Positions 53,195-62,711 of a stretch of 64,000 bases of DNA are shown one piece after another. A model generated the notes under the pieces. The model ran no database searches. It saw only the letters and a list, made by a program, of their open reading frames with translations, and had not been told where the DNA came from. A program made the translations under genes and the position numbers. The DNA is from JALYXV01 sp963733505 (GTDB lineage: Bacteria > Actinomycetota > Acidimicrobiia > Acidimicrobiales > Palsa-688), in assembly GCA_963733505.1 (NCBI GenBank), contig CAVTDW010000026.1:218342-282341 (forward strand), given 5' to 3'. Every line of letters starts with the position of its first letter. Position 1 is the stretch's first letter.

Positions 53195-53947
53195 ATGACC
53201 ACCACGACCGACCGGACCAACCTCACCACCGCGACTCGCCACCGTGGGGGCAACGGCTCCGGAGGCGCCCAAGGACCACCCCTCGTGGCGCTCGCCGTGA
53301 TCTTCACCGGCCTCTTCGTCGGAAGCATCGTCGGCGTGGGCGCAGCCACCCGTGGCGCCCACTTCCCATCCCCCTATGCCTCGGTCGCCACCCTGTCGTC
53401 GTACCTGGCGGCCCACCACCGCGCCCTCGTCATCACTTCGTTCCTGCAGTTCGCCGCTGCCATCCCCCTGGCCATATTCGCCGCCGCCGTGTCAGCCCGG
53501 ATGCACCACCTCGGCATACGGGCCCCCGGCGCCACCATCGCTCTGGCGGGCGGGGTGCTGGCGTCGGCCATGTTGGTCGTTTCCGCCAGCGCCCAATGGG
53601 TACTGGCCCAACCGGGCATCCGGGACAACATCGGCGTGGCACGCGCCTTCCAAGACTTCGCGTTCCTGACTGGAGGCCCGGGCCATGTCGTCCCCCTCGG
53701 TTTGCTCATCGCCGGCATTGCGGTGGTAGCCGCCTTTGGTCATCTCCTTCCCCGCACGGTGGCGTTTGCTGGCGTCGCCATCGCCCTCGCCGCTGAGGTC
53801 GCGACGCTAAGTGTCGCCGTACAAGGCTTCGCCATCCTGCTTCCTATCGCCCGGTTCGCGGGTTACGCCTGGCTGATTGCGGCCGCGGCCCTCCTGCCCC
53901 GCAACCGGCAGCGGCGCAACGCCGACGTGGCGCTGGGGTCGCCTTGA
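53195..53947 (+). CDS. DUF4386-like membrane protein
   Basis: About 250 residues with six or seven membrane helices (for example LVALAVIFTGLFVGSIVGVG; TIALAGGVLASAMLVVSASA). The family assignment is tentative. ATG 53195 follows AGGAAGGA. It is first in a plus-strand set with SDR, another membrane protein and a CMD-family protein, all probably under the MarR protein. Confidence 0.75.
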   Translation: MTTTTDRTNLTTATRHRGGNGSGGAQGPPLVALAVIFTGLFVGSIVGVGAATRGAHFPSPYASVATLSSYLAAHHRALVITSFLQFAAAIPLAIFAAAVSARMHHLGIRAPGATIALAGGVLASAMLVVSASAQWVLAQPGIRDNIGVARAFQDFAFLTGGPGHVVPLGLLIAGIAVVAAFGHLLPRTVAFAGVAIALAAEVATLSVAVQGFAILLPIARFAGYAWLIAAAALLPRNRQRRNADVALGSP

Positions 53948-54004
53948 CCGACCTCAGCACGTGAAGACGACTGACTCGAAGCGACCCCAAGAGGAGGAAT
54001 CTCG

Positions 54005-54811
54005 ATGACTGCAACCCATTCCTGTGCTGATTCGGAGAGCAGCGCCGGCCGGGCCGTGTATCCCGGGATTTCCGGCACGGTCGCGGTCGTGACCGGCGGC
54101 TCGCGGGGTATCGGCGCCGCCACCGCCGTCAGCCTGGCGGCCCACGGTGCCTCGGTCGCGGTCGTCGGCCGAGACCGAGCGGCCATCGACGCCACCGTGG
54201 ACGCCATCACCGCCGCCGGCGGCCGGGCCATCGGCGTGGTCGCAGACTGCACCGTCGAAGCCGACGTCGAGGCGCTACGCCTAACCGTCATTGACCAGCT
54301 TGGCCCAGTCGACATCCTCGCCCCCTTCGCGGGCGGCAACGGGATGCCGGTGCCCACCGCGGCCGAGACCGCCGCCCACTGGCGCAGCGTCGTCGAAGGC
54401 GACCTCACCTCAACCTTTCTCACGGTGTCGGCCTTCCTGCCCGCCCTGATCGCCCAGCGCAGCGGGGTGATCATCACTATGGCGTCGGCCGCCGCCCGCC
54501 AACCGGCCCGGTCCTCGGCGGCCTACGCCGCGGCCAAGGCCGGCGTCGTGGCCTTCACCCGCCACCTGGCCAACGAAGTCGCCCGCGACGGGATCAGGGT
54601 CAACTGCATCGCCCCCTCGTCTGTCGAAAACGACAAGCTCCGCTCCTCGACAACGCCCGAGCAACGGGCCGCAATCGGCGCCACCTTCCCGCTCGGACGA
54701 ATCGGCCAACCCGTTGACGTGGCGGCCGCCGCCCTATTCCTCGCCTCATCCGAGTCGTCATGGATCACTGGCATCACGCTCGACATCGCGGGCGGGAAGA
54801 TCATGGTCTGA
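54005..54811 (+). CDS. Short-chain dehydrogenase/reductase
   Basis: About 268 residues. The cofactor motif TGGSRGIGAATA is at residues 32-43, then APFAGGNG, the Ser in IITMASAAAR and the catalytic YAAAKAGVVAFTRH. The NNAG motif is replaced by FAGGN. Arg in VVGRDR suggests NADP preference. The substrate is unknown. It lies 57 bases after the membrane protein gene. Confidence 0.94.
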   Translation: MTATHSCADSESSAGRAVYPGISGTVAVVTGGSRGIGAATAVSLAAHGASVAVVGRDRAAIDATVDAITAAGGRAIGVVADCTVEADVEALRLTVIDQLGPVDILAPFAGGNGMPVPTAAETAAHWRSVVEGDLTSTFLTVSAFLPALIAQRSGVIITMASAAARQPARSSAAYAAAKAGVVAFTRHLANEVARDGIRVNCIAPSSVENDKLRSSTTPEQRAAIGATFPLGRIGQPVDVAAAALFLASSESSWITGITLDIAGGKIMV

Positions 54812-55632
54812 TCAATGGGCCCCGTGACCGTTCCGCCTCCGCCTCCGCCTCCGGGACGGCGCCCTCGGACAGCGGCGCCGTCAACCGCCATTGCGGCCCG
54901 CGGCCCCGGATTGAAGTGGTCTGCTACCTGGTCGGCACCGTGCTGATCATCTCGGGGCTGGTCCACCTCGGCGTGTTCGCCGTGCGGGGCGGACCATGGA
55001 ACGGTCCGGTGTCGTGGCGCAAACCGGCCGACTTTGGCCTGTCGTTCGGGGCGACCCTGCTCACCATCTGCTGGGTCGCCTCCTACCTCGACCTGAGCGC
55101 CCGGGCGCGTACCTGGTTGCTGGGCGTTTTCGCAGCTGACTGCGTCGTCGAAGTGGCGGGCATCACCATCCAGGCGTGGCGACGGGTCCCATCGCATTTC
55201 AACAACCAGACCGCGCTCAACACCGTTGTCGCCATGAGCCTCGCCCTCGGCGGCGCCGTACTGTTCATCACCCTTGGCGCCCTGGCGATAACCGCCTTCC
55301 GAGGCCGGATTCACGCCCCACCGGACCTGCAGCTGGCACTGCGGGCCGGGTTCGCCCTCCTCATGGTCGGCTTGGCCATCGGCGCCGCCATGATCGCCAA
55401 AGGCGAGATCCTGATCAACTCCGGTCGACGCCAAGCCGCCTACAACAGCGCGGGCTCACTCAAATGGGTGCACGGCGTCACCCTGCACGCCGTCGTTGTG
55501 CTCCCAGCCGTTGCCGTCGGTCTGGCCCGTCGGGGCTGGACCGAGGCGCGCCGCACCCACGCAGTCGAAGTTGCCACCGGCATGTATGCCGTGGCCACCA
55601 TCGCCGTGGCAGTGATTTCCCTCGCTCGCTAA
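54760..55632 (+). CDS. Hypothetical membrane protein (start uncertain)
   Basis: About 290 residues at most, with six or seven membrane helices (VVCYLVGTVLIISGLVHLGV; FALLMVGLAIGAAMIAKGEI). The frame opens at ATG 54760 inside the SDR gene, but ATG 54815 in another frame reads MGPVTVPPPPPPPG and could be the real start if a base is lost or gained soon after; an internal GTG near 54918 is a third choice. Function unknown. Confidence 0.7.
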   Translation: MDHWHHARHRGREDHGLINGPRDRSASASASGTAPSDSGAVNRHCGPRPRIEVVCYLVGTVLIISGLVHLGVFAVRGGPWNGPVSWRKPADFGLSFGATLLTICWVASYLDLSARARTWLLGVFAADCVVEVAGITIQAWRRVPSHFNNQTALNTVVAMSLALGGAVLFITLGALAITAFRGRIHAPPDLQLALRAGFALLMVGLAIGAAMIAKGEILINSGRRQAAYNSAGSLKWVHGVTLHAVVVLPAVAVGLARRGWTEARRTHAVEVATGMYAVATIAVAVISLAR

Positions 55633-56179
55633 CCGAGGTACACCGACGCCTGGGCGGCCGAGCGGGGGGCGAGCCTCATTCCCGAACCTCTCTCCCAGCT
55701 TCCAAGATGCTCCTCGGCTGGGGGTGTGACCGAACGTTCGCGGCCGTCGTTCACCGTGGCCCGGGGAGGATTTTTGACCTCGGTTCGTCCCGAGCTATGG
55801 CAGCCGCCCGGTCGGAGGGCGTGCGTCCATCGCGGCCGGGGGCGGCCACATAGAGTGATTGGCCCGGTCGCCGCGACGGGAGGCCGCGGTTGGGCCGAGA
55901 CAGTGCGAGGGTGGCGCTACGAGCACGTGAAGGCAGGCGAGGACCACTCGGCTCGAGCGACTGCCGTCAACGCTTCTGCCGGCGGGGTGCCACCTCGACT
56001 GTTCTTAGGAATCGGCGCCGTTGCTGTCGATCTTGCCGATCGCCGTTCGTCGATGAGACAACAGCAGCCGCCGTCCTGAGGACGACGAGATGGAACCGGC
56101 CGACCGTCGGATCGAGTGTCGACGTCGCGATCGGCACAGCAGTGACGAACGAATCCCAGCCATATGAAGGAGAGTCACG
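55633..56179. other. Stretch without a supported gene
   Basis: No convincing reading frame. A perfect palindrome CGAACGTTCG lies at 55731-55740 and a CMD gene ribosome-binding site near 56164. Possible regulatory region. Confidence 0.4.
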
Positions 56180-56638
56180 ATGCAACCGCGGATGGACCAC
56201 CCAGCCATGACCGTTCCTGGCGCCATGAACGCCCTGCAAGCGCTCGGGAAGACGATAGAGGACGCCGGCGTGGCGACGTTCACCCTGGAACTCATACACA
56301 TCCGGGCCAGTCAGATCAACGGCTGCAGTGTGTGCATCGACGGGCACGCGCGCATCGCCAAGCGCGCCGGGGAGACCGACGAGCGCCTGTTCGCGGTCGC
56401 AGCCTGGAGGGACACGCCGTACTTCACCGACGCAGAGCGGGCTGCCCTGGCCCTGACCGAAGCCCTCACCCGGCTCAGCGACCGGGCCGACCCCGTACCC
56501 GACGCAATCTTCGACGAGGCGGCCCGCCACTACGACGAACCGACACTCGCCGCGATCATCCTCGACATCGCCAACATCAACGTGTGGAACCGCCTCAACG
56601 TTGCCACCCGGCAGATCGCCGGAGCCTGGGCGCCCTGA
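56180..56638 (+). CDS. Carboxymuconolactone decarboxylase / AhpD-like family protein
   Basis: About 152 residues. INGCSVCIDGHARIAKRAG holds the CxxC and His of the AhpD-like peroxidase group. The rest is helical (DERLFAVAAWRDTPYFTDAE). It may reduce hydroperoxides or be a non-enzymatic carrier; the redox partner is not nearby. AAGGAGAG precedes ATG 56180 at good spacing. Last of the MarR-linked plus-strand genes. Confidence 0.9.
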   Translation: MQPRMDHPAMTVPGAMNALQALGKTIEDAGVATFTLELIHIRASQINGCSVCIDGHARIAKRAGETDERLFAVAAWRDTPYFTDAERAALALTEALTRLSDRADPVPDAIFDEAARHYDEPTLAAIILDIANINVWNRLNVATRQIAGAWAP

Positions 56639-57192
56639 CCGCCCGACCATCGCTTCAGATCCTGGTAGTCAGTCCATTGGAGGGGCCGGTGTTCGGCCAG
56701 GGCGTGTACATGTTTATGGCCACCAGTGTTCGACGGGAAGCGTGTCAGCCGTCAGCGTCGAGAACCAACGTGTCGGCCGCCATGCGCGCCGACGCGTCGC
56801 ACAGCACGCGTCGGACGTTGTCGCCGACCAAAAGTCGCAGACCACCTCCCGAGAGACCTCGTGGCGACCGGCGTTGCGGGGGTCGGCCACGGCGAGTCGA
56901 ACGACTCCAAGGCCAACTCAATGGCCGCCCACATTCGGTCCTCATTGCCCTGAGTCTCGGCGCGCAGCGCCCGGCCGGATCTTCACCGTCAGTGCGTCAG
57001 AATCCCAAGCTGCTATCGACGAGTCCACACTCGGCGCCGGCGGGGGCGGATACCCTGGGATCCCCTTCGCCTTGCGATCATCCTATGGAACGGGTACGAT
57101 CAGGCGGTTACGTAGATTAGACGCCGGGGTATGGTTCGTTGTGCCGTGACATGCGCGCCTAAAGCAGGCGGTAGCGCCGACGGGAGGATCTC
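56639..57192. other. Stretch without a supported gene
   Basis: Only overlapping short frames are seen; a minus-strand frame ending VRRVLCDASARMAADTLVLD (about 56745-56945) looks coding-like but has no clear start or homologue. GGGAGG at 57181 belongs to the next gene. Confidence 0.4.
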
Positions 57193-57408
57193 TTGAAACG
57201 CTCAGTGATATCTCTCACCTTCGCACTTGGCCTAACGTTCGTAGGTATGGCTGGAGCTCAGGCAGCTCCCATGTCCGGTGGCTGTGGCCCGGCTTTCCAT
57301 CGGAATGCAAATGGATATTGCGTTGCGAATCACCCTTATCATCATGGCAATCATGGTTGTCCGCCCGGTACGCATGCGACTCCGTACGGATGCCGCCCGA
57401 ATCATTAG
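57193..57408 (+). CDS. Small secreted Cys/His-rich peptide
   Basis: 71 residues. A signal peptide (KRSVISLTFALGLTFVGM, cut after AQA) is followed by a mature part of about 46 residues with four Cys and six His (GGCGPAFHRNANGYC; HHGNHGCPPGTHATPYGCRP). Related GCGPG/HRN/GxC peptides are known as secreted proteins of unknown function in proteobacteria. The start is TTG 57193, with GGGAGG upstream at good spacing. It may bind metal. Confidence 0.7.
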   Translation: MKRSVISLTFALGLTFVGMAGAQAAPMSGGCGPAFHRNANGYCVANHPYHHGNHGCPPGTHATPYGCRPNH

Positions 57409-58215
57409 CCTGCGGCGGGACCGAGGACGGGGCCAACAAGTGATCGTTATCGGCGCCACTGTTGTGCCCATAATGCGTTGCCTTGTCCTGCGGTAGTTTC
57501 CCTTCTCCCATTGCCATTTGCGAGTAAAGGGTCTCAAGGCACGGGGCAGAGTGACCCGACAATGGCTTCGTGTTGTCCCGAGGGAGGAGTGCCGTCCCTA
57601 CGAGGTTCCGGTGGTTCCCGAGCAGCCGTGCCATACCGCGGACCCGCAAGAGCCCATAGTTGTGACCATCGCGCTTCCACCCGAAACTCGATGAATCCCT
57701 AGAACACTCAATTTGGGAGACACTCGGCGATCGCCGAGTCAGACCGGCATCCGAGCGCCCGGTAGCTTGCGGTCGGCCACGTTGTGGCGGTGGTCCGAGC
57801 AGCCGTGCCATACCGTGGACCCGCAAGAGCCCATAGTTGTGACCATCGCGCTTCCACCCGAAACTCGATGAATCCCTAAAACACTCAATTTGGGAGACAC
57901 TCGGCGATCGCCGAGTCAGACCGGCATCCGAGCGCCCGGTAGCTTGCGGTCGGCCACGTTGTGGCGGTGGTATGCCGTCTCAAGCCGGTACGGGGCGATA
58001 TCGGATGGTTCAGCCGATGGGCTCCTCGGCTGGTTGGCGCTTGCCCCGTCCCTTTGCGCGTGGTGCGCGCTGATCTCTCTGACTTGCGTCACACCGACGA
58101 CGCGATCTCGATCGCTACCTCAGCTTGCCGCCCCGCAAAAGTGAGCACAGTGGTTCATTCGGCCGCCGACCGAGGCCACGAGCAAGGGGGGTGACGGCTG
58201 GTACGGGAACGGACG
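57409..58215. other. Gap between the secreted peptide and the AlbA_2 gene
   Basis: Apart from the 177-bp duplication no feature is supported. The sequence is mixed GC and may be a transfer junction or leader region. Confidence 0.4.
57618..57971. repeat. 177-bp tandem duplication with a palindrome
   Basis: 57618-57794 is repeated at 57795-57971 with two base differences (CCGCGG/CCGTGG and CTAGAAC/CTAAAAC). Each copy contains the perfect 18-bp palindrome ACTCGGCGATCGCCGAGT (57722-57739 and 57899-57916). It lies in the 800-base gap upstream of the AlbA_2 gene. No clear gene is encoded; a minus-strand frame with GLLRVRGMARLLG is repeated with it. Confidence 0.9.
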
Positions 58216-59838
58216 GTGACTGCCGCATTCGAGATTGATTGGATGCTTGAGGAGCAGATTGATCGGGCAAACGGCGACGGGATGCGGCAGGCTTGGCGAA
58301 TGCGCTTCCGTGACCAGGGCGACCTCGACGATCTGGTCTCGCACCGGATCCCCGAGTCGGCCTCACTCGAGTACAAGCGGGAGCTGTCGCTTGGTCCAAA
58401 GTCCGAACGACTCGAAGCGTTGAAGGACATCTCGGCGATGGGCAACGGGGGCGGCGGAACCGTGATCTATGGGATGGACGAAGATCGTGGTGGCGACTGG
58501 CCCGTCGCCAAGGAGATCGTGCCTCAGCCCGACTTTGGATTGCTCGGCAAGCTTGAAAACATCTGGCGCGATGGCGTCCGGCCGCCGCTTCTTGTGGAAC
58601 CCAACGTGATCGAGGTCGATGGTGGTTACGTCCTGGCAGTCAACGTTCGACCATCGCCGCTCGGACCATACATGATCGAGGCATACGGCGACCGCCGCCA
58701 TTACGTCAGAACTCTCACGAGCGCGGTGCCAATGACCGAGCAGCAAGTCCGCGACGCATACGCGCTCGCTCTCAGAGCCCGAGAGCACCGCCCCGACATT
58801 TGGGCCGACCACGCACTGCCGATGACCGAGCCGACTACAGCACCATGGATGATTGTCTCGGCCATGCCCGAGGAGCCGCTAGCCGAAATTCTCGATATGC
58901 GGACCGTCGAGGCGAAGGACCTCCAGCCATCTGCCCACATTGCCACCTACATCAACAACTCGGCTCTTGGCGGCCTCACGCCGGTCCTCCAGGCCATGGG
59001 TCGATGGGTCGATGGTTTCTATGGGGTCGATGATGCCGGCGAGGGCCCACGCCGCATAATGCGGATCCACCGAGATGGAGCGGCTGCAATAGCGATCAGT
59101 TGCTCCGTCGAGGATGGCACAATCTGGCCCGTCTATGTAGCAAGACTCGCGAACGCTGCACTCCTATACCTCGGCGAGTTGTGGCGACGCTTCGACTTGA
59201 GGTCCGCCGTGGAGATCAGGATTGACCTTCACAATACTGTCGGTACACCTTTGCTGCTCGACCCAAAGGCGAATCCGCCCAGGGTCTCCGGCCCAGTGAC
59301 CGCTCCTCCCGGGCTGAGCGTAGATCCGATCTCTACCACCGATTTCGTGCTCGCCGGGCAAGCAGCACGAGCAAGTATTCGGCACCAGATCCTCATGCGA
59401 TTCGCCGACCGCCTGTACCAAGCAGGAGGTGAGCGAGAAGCAGACGCCGGCTTCCGCCTCGGGCTGCTCCACGATCAAACAGGAGTCTCGCTCGGGGTTA
59501 GCGCCGGCGCCTCGGTCATCTGGGATGCCAATGCCAACATGCAGACCGGATGGATACACACCGATGGAGCTGTCACTTCTACAAGAACCGGCCAGATCGT
59601 CGCCTGGTATTTCGATGGGGTCGTATTGGATATGGTGGGCGACGCCGTCGCGGTACTCGAACTCGCTCCAGGAGTCGGCTGTCCTGATGACTTTGTCGGA
59701 ACGACTCTGAAGGCCAACCCGGCAGAAGCCGCGCGATCGCTGAAAGGAAGACCTACACCACCACCGGAAGCATTGGAACCTCCCAAACCCTCCGCGCATT
59801 GGTCAACTCGTGACCTTCGTACCCTGCTCGACTTTTGA
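58216..59838 (+). CDS. AlbA_2 (Schlafen-like) domain protein
   Basis: About 540 residues. The AlbA_2 domain (about residues 45-160) shows ASLEYKRELSLG, EALKDISAMGNGGGGTVIYG and NVRPSPLGPYMIEAYGDRRH, YVRTLTSAVPMTEQQV. The remaining 350 residues have no recognised domain. AlbA_2 proteins occur in phage-defence islands and as regulators; some cleave RNA or tRNA, but the activity here is unknown. GTG 58216 is the start; convergent with the minus-strand genes of the island. Confidence 0.8.
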   Translation: MTAAFEIDWMLEEQIDRANGDGMRQAWRMRFRDQGDLDDLVSHRIPESASLEYKRELSLGPKSERLEALKDISAMGNGGGGTVIYGMDEDRGGDWPVAKEIVPQPDFGLLGKLENIWRDGVRPPLLVEPNVIEVDGGYVLAVNVRPSPLGPYMIEAYGDRRHYVRTLTSAVPMTEQQVRDAYALALRAREHRPDIWADHALPMTEPTTAPWMIVSAMPEEPLAEILDMRTVEAKDLQPSAHIATYINNSALGGLTPVLQAMGRWVDGFYGVDDAGEGPRRIMRIHRDGAAAIAISCSVEDGTIWPVYVARLANAALLYLGELWRRFDLRSAVEIRIDLHNTVGTPLLLDPKANPPRVSGPVTAPPGLSVDPISTTDFVLAGQAARASIRHQILMRFADRLYQAGGEREADAGFRLGLLHDQTGVSLGVSAGASVIWDANANMQTGWIHTDGAVTSTRTGQIVAWYFDGVVLDMVGDAVAVLELAPGVGCPDDFVGTTLKANPAEAARSLKGRPTPPPEALEPPKPSAHWSTRDLRTLLDF

Positions 59839-59949
59839 CGAGTCCGCTACGTCCTCTCTTCTGCATCGACGAGCGAAAGGGGCGTTACCGGGCGGCCTGC
59901 CGGGTGTCGTCATCCACGATTGCGATGTCGATCGAAAGATTCGGGAGAA

Positions 59950-60903
59950 TCACAGTCCTCCCGAACGTTGACGATCGTGTCGTTCGACCGTATCAATTTC
60001 AAAGTCCCGCATCTTCGAGGCTGAGTCTTCCCAGATAACCGTGAGCCGGTACGGGGGTGGCCACTCCTCTATCGGAGGCCGGAGCGCTACAGAACGCTCC
60101 TGACCCGGTCCGAGATCGAAGGGGTCGGGAGGCTGCCCATCCATATAGGTCGACATATTGACATCCGGCGGCGCAAGATCCGACAAGGTTATACGATGCG
60201 CGTTCCCAGGACCTAGGTTCAGCACAATAAGATTCCGGTCCTGTTGAAGGACCGCAGACACTTCGCTCTCAGCTAGCCAACTTGTATCTCCAGGAAGAAG
60301 CTCAAGGAATCGCCGTCCATATCCACTGAGGCGCCAGGCCGGCTGATCGTAATCCCACGTACCGGCTGCGACGTCATCAATCAGCCCCTCGCTTTCTAGG
60401 ACGGCAAGCATCGGAGCCAACAGATTCGCAGCGCCAGGCCACTCGCGTTGCAGATCTGTGCGTGTCAATGCGCCTTCAAGTCGGGTGAACGCATACTTTC
60501 CTTCACCCGGTCGCGGTCGAGCAACTATTGTGAGCAACTTCGCCTCGGAGAACTCAACGTGCCCGATCGTTCGTACAAGTTGAGGATAAGGGTCGATCTC
60601 CTCGTCGGGTGGAGACTTTATCGCATTTGCAACGGCTCTTGCCAGCATCCATCGCTTCTCGATTGCGGCTGATCGGGCGGCTGACTCCCATGCCGTCCCC
60701 ACCAACTCAGCGATCGCCGGAGTGTCCTCAACGATCGACTGAAGTTGATCGGGCGTCAGTCCACTCAACTCCTGGAGCAGGGATGCCCACTCAAGAGCCG
60801 CTCGCTGCCGGGAGTTGCGGATGCCAAGGTAGAGACTCGTAGCGGCTACTGCAAACTCTCCCGCCTGGCCGGCTGCTTGGATCCACACGGGAAGGTCAGT
60901 CAT
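59950..60903 (-). CDS. Membrane-anchored protein with winged-helix-like middle
   Basis: About 317 residues, not recognised. One membrane helix (EFAVAATSLYLGIRN, about residues 15-30) is followed by a coiled region, a winged-helix-like part (LTRTDLQREWPGAANLLAPM, LESEGLIDD) and a beta-rich C-terminus (YRLTVIWEDSASKMRDFEID). ATG 60903 is the start. It is downstream of the TIR-vWA gene on the same strand, 540 bases apart, so it may be an accessory. Function not assigned. Confidence 0.65.
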   Translation of the reverse strand: MTDLPVWIQAAGQAGEFAVAATSLYLGIRNSRQRAALEWASLLQELSGLTPDQLQSIVEDTPAIAELVGTAWESAARSAAIEKRWMLARAVANAIKSPPDEEIDPYPQLVRTIGHVEFSEAKLLTIVARPRPGEGKYAFTRLEGALTRTDLQREWPGAANLLAPMLAVLESEGLIDDVAAGTWDYDQPAWRLSGYGRRFLELLPGDTSWLAESEVSAVLQQDRNLIVLNLGPGNAHRITLSDLAPPDVNMSTYMDGQPPDPFDLGPGQERSVALRPPIEEWPPPYRLTVIWEDSASKMRDFEIDTVERHDRQRSGGL

Positions 60904-61441
60904 TGCGTGATTCTGGCATGTTGTACATCAGGTTGCATCCAACTCACAGCTACGAGCGAGCCAGCCAGTGGTCGCGTCAAAATGCCGGCTCAGCTGCCTG
61001 ACACGACCTGCGCGCGGCCCAGAAGCTATGTTGCCTCGCCCATAGTCTCAGTGGTGACGGGCACCCGGAGGAGCGTTACCGGACGGCTCGTTTGGGCCAT
61101 AGATGAGCGTTCCCGTTGGGCACCCCGCGCCCGGCTTGAGAAGCTGCCCAAAGTTATACCGCGCCGTCGATCTAGTTTGGGAAAGGGGTGCACACCATCC
61201 TGGTCGTCGGCTATTTGTCACCCGAAGGAGCTACCGACGGCGGGATCACGCCAAACGACGGTGATGCTTAGGCTTAGGAAATCACCCGTGGGTTCTGAGG
61301 GTTCACCGAGACGGAACGTACCGCCGGTGTCCTTTGAAGGGGTGCTTGCGATTTGTTGCGCCTGGTATCCGGAAGTTGGGCATCCAACGCAACTGGGTGC
61401 ATCGTTCTCGCACGGACGAATGTATCATCGATGCGTTCGGC
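60904..61441. other. Stretch without a supported gene
   Basis: Short overlapping frames only. It separates the TIR-vWA gene from the membrane-anchored protein. Confidence 0.4.
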
Positions 61442-62711
61442 CTACCATTTCGCCAGAGGGTACGCCGCGGTTCCTGCTGTGATCGGATCGATGATCCAGC
61501 GAAGCGAACTTGACTGGGCAAACATTCGCGCACCGGACGGAACATCGAAGGCACCCGCAGTCAACCACCTTAGCCACACAAGTGGCATTGGGCTCGAATA
61601 CTCACGAAGCGGCCGCTCGTAGGTGTCCTCAACCGTCTGTTCGCCCGGGAATGGCCCTCCGGAATTGCCGGAATCGCCGGATGGAACTTGCGTGACTACG
61701 TTTGCGAGAAGGACGGGGCCGTCGGCAGTACACAGAGATGTAAGGCGAAACGCAAACCGGGCGGCTTCCTCAAGCGAATCAATGGTACCGGCGCCTCGAG
61801 TAACGTGAATTACGATTGGAGGGAAGGAGTCGCCGTGTCGCTCGATCCACCGCCGCGACCCGCTCGCCAACATAGTTGAGGCCAGAACTAAACTGCTGGC
61901 GACCGCTAGCGCATGGCTCGATCCAGCGGGGCCGAGATCCATTGTTCGTCTCTGCAATCGGGAGTGGGCGCTCTGCTACCAATGATATCGGAATCGGATC
62001 ACCCGTGTCCGAGGTTCCGATGAGGTGGAAGGCCCGCTCATTGTATCCCGCGACCATAACGTCAAAATAGTCGCTCACGTTGTCCGGCTTGGCGCATCGC
62101 ACTATCATGTCGAAAAGAAGATTGTCAACCGACTTCGCCGTCTCGATCATTGGAGCCTCACCCTCCTCGCGCAGATGCTCACTCTGATCCAAGAGGATAG
62201 CAACTAGGCCGGGGCGACTACGAACGACAGGTGTAACGTACGGCGTTCTTTCTGGAGCTCGAGGATCAAACCGCCTTAACAACGTATGCAAGCCAACAAG
62301 CTCCTCTAGAACGTCCCCGATATCCGCTCGGTCTGGGACAGAGACGCCATGCTTAAGGCGGAGTCCATACGGCACCCCCGCCAGTGACATTCCGCCTATG
62401 AATATTGGAATCACGCGGTGTTTCGTAGGATCATGACGTGCCATCTCAAGTCCACGCTGAATCTCCTCGCGCTGAAAGTAGGCATCCCCGGTTGACGGAG
62501 AAACCAGGACGACCGTTGCATAGGCAGATTCCTGGGCACGCTGAATAGCGCCGTCCCAGCTGTCACCGAGCGTTATCGATCGCGACACGACGAATGCGCT
62601 GATACCCACCCGAGAGAGCGCATCCTGCATGCCCTCTGCCAGTGCGGTGTCCGGCGATGCATAGGCAATAAAGTAGTCGAACGGCCGTGCTGACGATGTA
62701 GTGGGGGTCAT
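61442..62711 (-). CDS. TIR domain plus vWA domain protein (apparent frameshift)
   Basis: About 423 residues when repaired. From ATG 62711 the TIR domain (residues 10-140) reads FDYFIAYASPDTALAEGMQD, GISAFVVSRSITLGDSWDGA and VVLVSPSTGDAYFQREEIQR, with a Glu (REE) at the catalytic position. A vWA-like domain follows (LVAILLDQSEHLREEGEAPM) and continues in a second frame (RRWIERHGDSFPPIVIHVTRG, LCTADGPVLL). One extra base near 61898-61905 explains the break. The MIDAS motif is degenerate (DQSEH for DxSxS; TRG for TDG). TIR domains of this type are often NADases in phage defence. Confidence 0.75.

Noticed and set aside
57215..57826. Minus-strand frame with GLLRVRGMARLLG suggesting a transposase end
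   Set aside because: The similarity is short, no IS ends or DDE residues are seen, and the segment is inside the 177-bp duplication.
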